Shown: positions 1-8,241 of the stretch, piece by piece
How the letters are laid out: the number at the start of each line of letters is the position of its first letter
Position numbering within the stretch: the first letter of the stretch is position 1
From: Actinomycetota bacterium
GTDB taxonomy: Bacteria > Actinomycetota > Acidimicrobiia > Acidimicrobiales > VFJN01
DNA length: 56,184 nucleotides
Reading direction: 5' to 3'
Assembly: GCA_009886035.1 (NCBI GenBank)
Contig: VFJN01000080.1
Span: forward strand, 1 to 56,184
The notes under the pieces: model-generated
Database searches by the model: none
Seen by the model: only the letters and a program-made list of their open reading frames with translations
What the model was told of the DNA's origin: nothing
Position numbers and translations under genes: made by a program

Positions 1-408
1 GGCCCGCAAACGGACGCGGCGTTGAGCAAGGCAGCCGAATCCAAGACCATCGTGTGCGTGGCGAGTACGACGCCCACCACCGCCAGCTCGACCACCACCG
101 CAGCGCCCTACGGCCCGAACGATGCGCCCTGCACCGCCACGGCGATCGCCAAGGGGCTCAGCGACCCCCAGGCCACGATCACGAGGTTCGGCTGTCAGAA
201 CGACGTTCCCTCCAATGACCCTGGATCAGCGGGCCGCTGGGCCGGGGCCCAATACGTCGATGCCGACACCGGGGGTGCGATCTTGTTGGCCTCCTCCGGC
301 GCATGGGTAGAACAGGACACGGATGCGCTCTGTAGCGCGGACAGCCCGCAGGTCCCAGCGCTCGTCAAGCAGATCGGTTGCGTGACCAAGCCCGGCGAGA
401 TGAACTAG
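1..408 (+). CDS. C-terminal part of a Thr/Ser-rich, probably exported hypothetical protein (5' end outside window)
   Basis: Frame open from base 1 to TAG at 406-408; Thr/Ser/Ala-rich linker then a Cys-containing domain. Confidence 0.6.
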   Translation, partial: GPQTDAALSKAAESKTIVCVASTTPTTASSTTTAAPYGPNDAPCTATAIAKGLSDPQATITRFGCQNDVPSNDPGSAGRWAGAQYVDADTGGAILLASSGAWVEQDTDALCSADSPQVPALVKQIGCVTKPGEMN

Positions 409-427
409 CCCGCATAGCATGAGGGCG

Positions 428-449
428 GGGCGGGGGCCGGCCCCCGCCC
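428..449. terminator. 22-bp perfect GC palindrome (GGGCGGGGGCC/GGCCCCCGCCC)
   Basis: Perfect inverted repeat 20 bp after the stop of the first CDS. Confidence 0.5.
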
Positions 450-461
450 GCCGGGACCTAA

Positions 462-495
462 GGGGGGCAACGGGATTAGGTTTCCGTTGCCCCCC
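462..495. terminator. 12-bp perfect stem hairpin (GGGGGGCAACGG-N10-CCGTTGCCCCCC)
   Basis: Perfect inverted repeat in the intergenic gap; no T-tract. Confidence 0.6.
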
Positions 496-537
496 CACCC
501 GTTACCCCCTCACCCGTTGCGCGAAAGCCACCTCCCC

Positions 538-1173
538 ATGACTAGCGAACCCCCCTCCCGACTCATCTCCGACATGCGCGGTGTTCGTTACGGCGAGGTG
601 TTGGCCGTGTATCAACGCGGCACCGGGTTCGAAGCCGACGTGTTCGGTACCCAGATGTTGAACGACTGCCCCCAGGAGCTGTGGGAGACGCTCGACGCGT
701 CGGCTATCGCGGCCGAGATGGGAGCACTCGTCGTGAAGCTCAACGGACCTCGCTACTGGATGCTCGACGGACTCGGCCAGAAAGTGGCCCCCGTGGATCC
801 CATCATGCGGGACTTCAACGGCATCACCATGCGGCGAATCGCCACCGTGGATCTGGGCGAAAACCCCACTCAGCAGCCCTACCTCGAACGCTACGTGAAC
901 CGGGGCGCGGTGTTTTTCTTCGACGCCGGCGCGCCGGTCTACGAACTTGTCAATCCAGACGGCTTGGCTTACGTGTTGCAGGCCTACTGCGTGGGTGTTG
1001 ACCCCAGCCTCTCCGAGACGAGCCTGAGCGCCCTCGGCGATCGCCTGGCTCTCCCGCCGGGGTGGTCGTTCCGGGCCCGCATTCTTGAGCACGAGATGAT
1101 CATCGATACCACCACCACTATTGCCACGGTGCTGCAGGACGAATTGGAAAATAGTTACACCCTGCCCGGGTAG
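538..1173 (+). CDS. Hypothetical protein; soluble paralogue of the 3729-4508 lipoprotein
   Basis: ORF; extensive shared motifs with 3729-4508 (LNGPRxWxM, GIxMRRxATV, FDAGAxVYELVxPDG, LPGWSxRxRxLE, NSY). Confidence 0.75.
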   Translation: MTSEPPSRLISDMRGVRYGEVLAVYQRGTGFEADVFGTQMLNDCPQELWETLDASAIAAEMGALVVKLNGPRYWMLDGLGQKVAPVDPIMRDFNGITMRRIATVDLGENPTQQPYLERYVNRGAVFFFDAGAPVYELVNPDGLAYVLQAYCVGVDPSLSETSLSALGDRLALPPGWSFRARILEHEMIIDTTTTIATVLQDELENSYTLPG

Positions 1174-1211
1174 ATCAGCGGCGAACCCTGGGGTGGCTGG
1201 ATTGCCAAGAA

Positions 1212-2381
1212 ATGAAGGTGGCAGCTATCGTGCCAATAGATTCCGACGGTTTCAGCACCGTCGGTCCGCTCAGTGGCCACGAGGAGCTCCCCATCACGAT
1301 CGAAGTTGCGCGACACGATTTGTCTCACGTGCGGGTGCTGTCCTCCGCCGGGCCGAGCCTCGAGAACGGCCAGACCCGAATCCGGGTGGAGGCCTTTGCC
1401 CTGTCCACCAACAACATCACCTACGCCGTTTTCGGCGACGCGATGCGTTACTGGGATTTCTTCCCGGTGGATGCCGAGGCGGCCGGATTATGGGGGCGCG
1501 TGCCGGTGTGGGGATTCGGAGAGGTGGTGGAGAGCCGATCGCCGTTTCTCGAAACCGGGGAGCGGCTGTACGGCTACTACCCGATGGGGTCAGAACTGGT
1601 GATCACCGCCGGTCGATCTGATACCGCCGGTGTGTCTGACGTGGCGCCCCATCGGGCCGAGATGGCCGGCGCCTACAGCCGGTACGTGCGCTGCGCGGCC
1701 GATCCGCTCTACCGCGCTGATCGCGAACGCCACCACATGCTGCTCTACCCGCTGTTCTTCACGTCGTTTCTCATCGACGACTTCCTGCTCGACAACGACG
1801 GATTCGGGGCCGATCAAATCGTGGTCTCTAGCGCGTCGAGCAAGACAGCCATCGGGGTGGCTCACTTGGCGAATCAGCGAGGCGCTCGGGTAGTGGGATT
1901 GACCTCGGCCGCCAACCGGGCCTTCACCGAGAGCCTCGCCGTCTACGACGTAGTGCACACCTATGACGACCTTTCCGACGTTGAGATACGGCCCTCGGTT
2001 TACGTGGACATCACCGGAAACCGCGATGTATTACACGCCGTCCATACGCGGTTGGAGGGCGTGTTGGGCCACTCCATGGCGGTGGGGGGCACCCATTGGG
2101 ATCACGAGGCCGCCGCCGGCCTCGACGTTCCCGAACCGTCGCCCGCCTTCTTTTTCGCCCCCCTACAGATCTCCAAACGCCGCCAGGACTGGGGGGCGGG
2201 CGAACTGGACCGTCGCCTCGGGACCGCCTGGGACCACTACGTGACCTGGACCAACGAGTGGATCGATTTCCGTGATGCCCACGGCGATGAGGCGGTGATC
2301 GCCGTCTATCAGGAACTTCTCGCCGGTCATCCTGATCCCCGGGCTGGGTTCATCTGCGCCCTGCCGGCGGCCCTCGGATGA
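1212..2381 (+). CDS. DUF2855 family protein
   Basis: ALSTNNITYAVFGDAMRYWDFFP and VVSSASSKTAIG segments typical of the family; medium-chain-reductase-like layout. Confidence 0.75.
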   Translation: MKVAAIVPIDSDGFSTVGPLSGHEELPITIEVARHDLSHVRVLSSAGPSLENGQTRIRVEAFALSTNNITYAVFGDAMRYWDFFPVDAEAAGLWGRVPVWGFGEVVESRSPFLETGERLYGYYPMGSELVITAGRSDTAGVSDVAPHRAEMAGAYSRYVRCAADPLYRADRERHHMLLYPLFFTSFLIDDFLLDNDGFGADQIVVSSASSKTAIGVAHLANQRGARVVGLTSAANRAFTESLAVYDVVHTYDDLSDVEIRPSVYVDITGNRDVLHAVHTRLEGVLGHSMAVGGTHWDHEAAAGLDVPEPSPAFFFAPLQISKRRQDWGAGELDRRLGTAWDHYVTWTNEWIDFRDAHGDEAVIAVYQELLAGHPDPRAGFICALPAALG

Positions 2382-3025
2382 CCCCGCCAAGTACGGATCT
2401 AACGGCCCCGGCGGTGTTCGTCGACGGTCGGATGGCCCGCCGCGACCGCAACCGCATCGCGGTCCTCGATGCGGTGATCGCCCTCTTCGCCGAGGGGGTT
2501 CTCGATCCAGTCCCCGACGAGGTCGCGGCTCGATCGGGTCTGTCGGTGCGATCGGTGTATCGCTACTTTGAGGACCGTGACGCGCTCCTGCAGGCGGCGA
2601 TCGGCCACAACCTTGATCGGGTCATGCCGCTGTTTTTGATCCACGGCATCGGCGAAGGCGCTTTCGATATGAGGGTGGCGCACTTCGCCACGGCCCGGCT
2701 GCGCTTGTACGAAGCCGTGGTGGCATCCTTTCGGGCCTCTTGTGCCCGAGGGACAGCCGACAAAATCATTCACGACCAGGTAGATCTCACCCGTCGAGCC
2801 CTGCGAGAACAGACCGAAAAGCACTTCGCCCCCGAGTTGAGAAAATTTGCCGCCCCGGCCCGGCGAGCACGCGGGGCGGCGCTTGATGCCCTCACCCAGT
2901 TCGACACCCTCGATCATTACCGGATCCAACGACAGTTCTCCCCGAGAGAGACCCGTGCTCTGCTCGTGGAGGCCATCGTCGCCCTGCTCACTCCCGTCCC
3001 TGAACCTCGAAAGGCCCAGTCATGA
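2378..3025 (+). CDS. TetR/AcrR family transcriptional regulator
   Basis: N-terminal HTH (VIALFAEGVLDPVPDEVAARSGLSVRSVYRYFEDRDALLQAAI); ATGA overlap with preceding CDS. Confidence 0.85.
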   Translation: MTPPSTDLTAPAVFVDGRMARRDRNRIAVLDAVIALFAEGVLDPVPDEVAARSGLSVRSVYRYFEDRDALLQAAIGHNLDRVMPLFLIHGIGEGAFDMRVAHFATARLRLYEAVVASFRASCARGTADKIIHDQVDLTRRALREQTEKHFAPELRKFAAPARRARGAALDALTQFDTLDHYRIQRQFSPRETRALLVEAIVALLTPVPEPRKAQS

Positions 3026-3732
3026 CCGAACGACCGCAACCCACCTACGGCACCCCCAACTGGGAGATGCTCGGCCGCTGGATGCATTTGGACCCCCGCG
3101 ACGATGGTCCGTTCTGGGCGCTGAACCTCATGAAATACCATGAGGTGGCCCGATACGCGGATGGCCACGACGGCGTATCCGGACGCGAGGCCGACGACGC
3201 CTATGCCCCCCTTGGCCCGCTCGCCGCAGTGGGGGCGGCAGTGGTCTTTGTGGGCGAGGTTCGAGACCAACCTCTCGGCCACCCGGCGTGGGACCGAGTG
3301 GCCATCGTGCGCTATCCGACCCGGGCTGCGTTCTTTGCCATGCAAGAGCGTGACGACTTCAAGACCCAGCACGTGCACAAGGAAGCCGGCATGGAGTTCA
3401 CGATTGTGATGTCGTGCCTTCCGCTCACCCATACTGACGGGGTCACCCCGGAAGGCTCACTGGTCATCGTGGTAGGCCACGACGCCGCCTTAGACCCGGT
3501 ACCCGGGGTGAGCGAGATCGCCCATTTCAGTGTGGAAGGAGTGATCGTGGGCGACGACCGTTCCTTCGCCGGCCTTCGCTTCGTGCGGGTCGTAGACCCG
3601 GGTGCCCTCTCGGCGCTGGTGGAAGCCGTCTCGGTGACCGAGGGCACAGAGGTGTTGGTGGTAGGTCCCACCATCGATCGACTCCTGGCCAGTCTGGCGG
3701 ATGCCGATCAGGGGCCCGAGGTGCTCGCATGA
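3022..3732 (+). CDS. Conserved hypothetical protein, DUF1330/dimeric alpha-beta barrel-like
   Basis: FWALNLMKYHEVARYADG...YPTRAAFFAMQ resembles DUF1330-type proteins; ATGA overlaps on both sides. Confidence 0.55.
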   Translation: MTERPQPTYGTPNWEMLGRWMHLDPRDDGPFWALNLMKYHEVARYADGHDGVSGREADDAYAPLGPLAAVGAAVVFVGEVRDQPLGHPAWDRVAIVRYPTRAAFFAMQERDDFKTQHVHKEAGMEFTIVMSCLPLTHTDGVTPEGSLVIVVGHDAALDPVPGVSEIAHFSVEGVIVGDDRSFAGLRFVRVVDPGALSALVEAVSVTEGTEVLVVGPTIDRLLASLADADQGPEVLA

Positions 3733-4508
3733 CTCCGCCCATCAGCGTTGCTCGGCCGGGGAATCCGGCCCCACTGGCCCGCATGGTGGCGGGATTTGTG
3801 GCCGTCAGCCTGGCCTTGAGTGCCTGTGGGTCCAGTGCTGAAACCACCTCCGCCACCACCAGTACCGCCGATACCTCTGCCACGACGGCGGGGCTGGATC
3901 TGCGAGGTGAGCGGTACTGCGAGGTGTTGGCCCTCACCATTGTTGACGGGATGGGTACGGCTGATGTCTACAACAGCTTTCCCATGAACAGATGTCCGGA
4001 GGGTCTTTGGTCGAAACTCGATGCCGCCGCCATTGCCGCCGAGCTGGACGTTGCCATCGCCGTGCTCAACGGGCCGCGGTTCTGGCTCATGAACAGCGTC
4101 GAAAAAGCGGGGGACCTGGACGAGTTGGAGGAAACAAACTTCGGCGGCATCAGCATGCGCCGGTTGGCCACGGTGGAGGTGGGACCGATGGCCGAGGCCA
4201 CCAAGCCCTACACCATTCGGGAGGTGAATCGCAGCACGATCTTTACCTTCGACGCCGGCGCGCTGGTGTACGAATTGGTGGCTCCCGACGGTGCGGTCTA
4301 CGTGATGCAGTCGTGGAGCCAGCAGAAGGATCCGTCGTTACAGGAAGCTGACCTGGCCGGTTTGGGTTCGCGTTTGGAGTTGCTCCCCGGCTGGAGTTAC
4401 CGCTCACGGACGCTGGAAGCCCCGCTGGTGGTAGACACCATCGATGCCCCCGCCCGGGTGATTCAAGATCCGCTGGGCAACAGTTACTCGAGGGGCACCA
4501 ACTCGTGA
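3729..4508 (+). CDS. Putative lipoprotein, paralogue of 538-1173
   Basis: Lipobox LSACGSS after hydrophobic N-terminus, then a domain homologous to 538-1173. Confidence 0.75.
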   Translation: MTPPISVARPGNPAPLARMVAGFVAVSLALSACGSSAETTSATTSTADTSATTAGLDLRGERYCEVLALTIVDGMGTADVYNSFPMNRCPEGLWSKLDAAAIAAELDVAIAVLNGPRFWLMNSVEKAGDLDELEETNFGGISMRRLATVEVGPMAEATKPYTIREVNRSTIFTFDAGALVYELVAPDGAVYVMQSWSQQKDPSLQEADLAGLGSRLELLPGWSYRSRTLEAPLVVDTIDAPARVIQDPLGNSYSRGTNS

Positions 4509-4595
4509 GGAGGCGTCTGGGTTTCGGGCGCGATGGCCTCGCTCCGTATGGTGAGGTCACGACGTGCCGCATCGCGGCCAGATAGGGGTTATTTG

Positions 4596-5876
4596 ATGGG
4601 ATGGGATTTCTCCACCGAGCCTGAGTTCCAGCAAAAGCTGGACTGGGTCGAGCAGTTCTGTCGCGAGGAGGTCGAACCGCTCGAATACGTCTTCCCCTAT
4701 GCGGTGCGGTCCAAGGACCCCAAGATCAGGGGTCTGGTGAGGGGCCTGCAAGACCAGGTCAAGGCCCAGGGGTTGTGGGCGATCTTCCTCGACGAGGACC
4801 TCGGCGGACCCGGCTACGGGCAACTCAAACTGGGCCTGCTGAACGAGATTCTCGGCCGGTACTCATCGGCCCCGCAGATGTTTGGGGCCGCCGCTCCCGA
4901 CACGGGCAACATGGAGATGCTGGCCGCCTACGGCACCGAGGAGCAGAAGGAGCGCTGGCTCACGCCGATGCTCAACCAAGAACTCTGGTCGGCCTACTCC
5001 ATGACCGAGCCCCAGGGTGGCTCAGACCCGAACCTGTTCCGCACCTTCGCCACTCGCGACGGCGACGAGTGGGTCATCAACGGTGAGAAGTGGTTCACCA
5101 GTGCGGGCCGGGTGGCGGACATCCTCTTCGTGATGTGCACCAACGGTATGTTTGTGGTGCCGCGGTTGACCCCCGGGGTGGAGATTCAGCCCGAGCCCCG
5201 CAACCACAACCACATCATCTACAACGAGGTTCGGATTCCCCTCGACCATTTGCTCGGTCCGGAGGACGGGGCCAAGGTACTGGCCCAACGGCGTTTGGGT
5301 GGGGGTCGGATTCACCACGCCATGCGCACCATCGCCCAGTGCAAATTGGCCTTCGACATGATGTGTGAGCGAGCCCTGAGCCGGGAGTCGCACGGCAAAA
5401 CCATTGCCGAGCACCAAATGGTGCAGGAGAAGATCGCCGACTCGTACGCCTCCATTGCGATGTTGCGCCTCTTCGTGCTGGAGACGGCCTGGAAGATAGA
5501 CCACACCAGCACGCAAGAAACCCGCACCGATATCGCGGCGGTGAAATATTCGATGGCCAAGGTGCTTCGCGAAGTGTCCTTCAACGCCCTGCACATTCTC
5601 GGATCGCTCGGCACCACGAACCTCACTCCGCTTCAAGCTATGTACGCCGCCGCGCCCACGATGGGCATCGCCGATGGGGTAGATGAGGTTCACAAATCCA
5701 CCGTGGCCCGCAACGTCCTGAAGGGGTACCGACCGCACGAGGGTTACTGGCCCACCGAGTATTTCCCCGCCAAGCGCAAGGCCGCCCAGGAGAAGTTTGA
5801 GCCCCTGTTCACGGCCGATCCCGAGTTGCGGGTACTCGCCGACGGGTACGCCAAGTATTTCGCCGGCCGCAGCTAA
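4596..5876 (+). CDS. Acyl-CoA dehydrogenase family protein
   Basis: AYSMTEPQGGSDPN, WVINGEKWFTSAG and C-terminal HILGSLGT...DGVDEVHKSTVARNVL motifs; ORF opens at 4533 but ATG 4596 is the better start. Confidence 0.88.
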   Translation: MGWDFSTEPEFQQKLDWVEQFCREEVEPLEYVFPYAVRSKDPKIRGLVRGLQDQVKAQGLWAIFLDEDLGGPGYGQLKLGLLNEILGRYSSAPQMFGAAAPDTGNMEMLAAYGTEEQKERWLTPMLNQELWSAYSMTEPQGGSDPNLFRTFATRDGDEWVINGEKWFTSAGRVADILFVMCTNGMFVVPRLTPGVEIQPEPRNHNHIIYNEVRIPLDHLLGPEDGAKVLAQRRLGGGRIHHAMRTIAQCKLAFDMMCERALSRESHGKTIAEHQMVQEKIADSYASIAMLRLFVLETAWKIDHTSTQETRTDIAAVKYSMAKVLREVSFNALHILGSLGTTNLTPLQAMYAAAPTMGIADGVDEVHKSTVARNVLKGYRPHEGYWPTEYFPAKRKAAQEKFEPLFTADPELRVLADGYAKYFAGRS

Positions 5877-5888
5877 CCAGCCCCACGG

Positions 5889-6815
5889 TCAGCCCGTCAG
5901 CGGGGCGATCACCTGCTCGCCGTAGCGTTCGATGGTGGCCAGCGTGCGCCCGAGATCGTCGCCGGGCAGGCCCACCTGTACCCAGGTAACTCCGATGGCC
6001 GCCAGGGCGGCGACCCCTTCGAGGTGGGCCTCGGCGTTGAAGGTGTCGCCCGCCGGATCGCCGCCGGCCCCGGTGGAGAAGCTGATGTCGATGCTCGCCG
6101 GGTCCCGACCGAGTTCCTCGAGTCGGGAGTGCAGGTCCGCCACGGCCAGCGACAACGCCTTCGGAGTGTCGAGCACGGCGGTTCGAGCGGTACGAGCCAG
6201 CCCGGCGGGGGCCGAAAAGGGTGCCCAACCCTGGCCGTGGTCGGCCACCCGTTGCCGGGCTCGGCCGCTGTTGCCTCCGATCCAGATTGGCGGATGGGGG
6301 CGGGTCAGCGGCCGGGGGTGGGCTGTCACCCCCCGGGCGGTGAAGTGGAGGCCCTCGTGCGTGACTTCGTCGGTCGTCCAGGCCGCCACCACTACCGCCA
6401 GGGCCTCGTCGAAGAGTTCGTTGCGCTCGGCATGGGTCACGCCCAACGCCGCGAACTCGCCTTTGAGATATCCCACCCCCACCGCCAGGGTGAAGCGACC
6501 CCCGGAAAGTACATCGAGGGTGGCACTGGCCTTCGCCACCATGAACGGGTTCCGGTACGGGAGCACCACGATGTTGGGGATCAGCCGGATTCGTTCCGTG
6601 GTGGCGGCGCAGAAGGACAGCGCAACAAACGGGTCGAGGGCATCGTGGCCACCGCCGTCGAGCCAACGCTGCGATGGGGCCGGGTGATCGGTGAAACCGA
6701 TCCCGTTGAAGCCGGCAGCCTCTGCTCCCCGGGCCACCGCCGCGATGCCCGCCCCGGTCACCAGATCGGGGTGATACGGGTGTGACACCAGCGGATGCGT
6801 GATGGCGAACTTCAT
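5889..6815 (-). CDS. LLM-class F420-dependent oxidoreductase
   Basis: Luciferase-like motifs (LSGGRFTLAVGVGYLKGEFAALG, PPIWIGGNS); start ATG at 6815. Confidence 0.85.
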   Translation of the reverse strand: MKFAITHPLVSHPYHPDLVTGAGIAAVARGAEAAGFNGIGFTDHPAPSQRWLDGGGHDALDPFVALSFCAATTERIRLIPNIVVLPYRNPFMVAKASATLDVLSGGRFTLAVGVGYLKGEFAALGVTHAERNELFDEALAVVVAAWTTDEVTHEGLHFTARGVTAHPRPLTRPHPPIWIGGNSGRARQRVADHGQGWAPFSAPAGLARTARTAVLDTPKALSLAVADLHSRLEELGRDPASIDISFSTGAGGDPAGDTFNAEAHLEGVAALAAIGVTWVQVGLPGDDLGRTLATIERYGEQVIAPLTG

Positions 6816-7008
6816 CCCCCCCCAACCTAGGAGATGCGCCGCCGTCACGGCCCTCGGCGGGCACGACGGCGATCCAACCGGGAAGCTCGTGGGCGGTGCG
6901 GGCGGGCAGGACATTGAGCGCCCGAAGGCGGTCGGGGGCCTGGTTGCGCCCTTCGTTTTGGCCGGGGACGCCAGGTTACGATGGGAGTCCCCATCATCGG
7001 AGGCCTGT

Positions 7009-8223
7009 GTGACTACCCGATTGTCCGACCTGGAACTACCCGAGGTGGATGCCACCGGCCTGGAGCGCCGCGAGATGGTGGCCGCCTTCCAGGCGGCGGG
7101 TGCACAGCACTGGCTTACCCGTGTGCCGCTGGGTTGCGCCGTCACGAAACACGATGATGTGAGGGCAATCCTGCGCGAGCGCCGCTTCCATTCCGCCCTG
7201 TCAGTCCTGCCGGAGATGGCGGGGGTCACCGGCCCGATGGTGGAACGTCAGCAGCGGTCCATCTTGGCCATGGAAGGGTCTGAGCACACCCGTCTCCGCC
7301 GCCTGGCTGCCCCGGCCTTCACGCCCCGAGCCACGGAACGATTGCGGCCGTTCATGCGCCAGGTCGTGAACGAACTCGTCGACGCCGTGGCCGCCGAGGG
7401 GCGCTGCGAACTGGTGCACGACATCTGTGAGCCCTACCCGATCCCCATCATCTGTGAGTTGCTCGGAGCACCCAAAGAGGACTGGAAACTCTTTTCCGGT
7501 TGGGCCACCGATATTTTTCGGATCTTCAACAACGACATCGCCAATGATCTCCCCGCCATCCAAACCGCCATGTCGGACCTGGATGGGTACGTGCGCCACA
7601 TGGTGGATGAGCGCCGGACCAAACCGGCCGACGACCTCCTCAGCCACATGATCGCCGTGGAGGAGGAGGGGGATCGTCTGTCCACCGACGAGTTGGTGAT
7701 GATGACCGAGGCCGTCTTGATGGCCGGCACCGATACGACCCGTAACCAATTGGCTTGTTCGATGGCCCTCTTCGCCGAGCACCCGGACCAATGGGCCCGC
7801 CTGGCGGCCAACCCCGAACTGGCCTCGGGGGCGGTGGAGGAGACGATGCGTCACCTCGGCGCCGTGCGCCTCACCGCCCGGATTGCCTCCGAAGACATCG
7901 AGTATCGCGACGTCTTGTTCCCCGCGGGAACCCTTGTGATTGTCAGTCTTGCTACCGCCAATTTCGATGGCGATGCCTTCACCGATTCCCACCGCTTCGA
8001 CATTGGTCGTCCTCCCTCGGTCGCCCCTCAGATGACCTTCGGCTCGGGCATTCATTTCTGTCTAGGGGCGTCATTGGCTCGGGCGGAATTGCAAGAAGCC
8101 CTCCAACTCCTCGCCCAACGAATGCCCGTTCTTGGTCTCGATGGTCCCATCGAGTGGAAGCCGCCCGGCATCGGGATCTGGGGTCCGAGTCGGCTTCCGT
8201 TGCGCTTCGGTCCGGGGGCCTAA
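7009..8223 (+). CDS. Cytochrome P450
   Basis: I-helix MAGTDTTRN, ETMRH (ExxR), heme loop FGSGIHFCLGASLAR; GTG start with GGAGG upstream. Confidence 0.93.
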   Translation: MTTRLSDLELPEVDATGLERREMVAAFQAAGAQHWLTRVPLGCAVTKHDDVRAILRERRFHSALSVLPEMAGVTGPMVERQQRSILAMEGSEHTRLRRLAAPAFTPRATERLRPFMRQVVNELVDAVAAEGRCELVHDICEPYPIPIICELLGAPKEDWKLFSGWATDIFRIFNNDIANDLPAIQTAMSDLDGYVRHMVDERRTKPADDLLSHMIAVEEEGDRLSTDELVMMTEAVLMAGTDTTRNQLACSMALFAEHPDQWARLAANPELASGAVEETMRHLGAVRLTARIASEDIEYRDVLFPAGTLVIVSLATANFDGDAFTDSHRFDIGRPPSVAPQMTFGSGIHFCLGASLARAELQEALQLLAQRMPVLGLDGPIEWKPPGIGIWGPSRLPLRFGPGA

Positions 8224-8241
8224 CTCCGACCGGCGACGGCC

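Noticed and set aside
5022-5738. 238-aa minus ORF inside the acyl-CoA dehydrogenase gene
   Set aside because: No domain and fully antisense to a well-supported ACAD.
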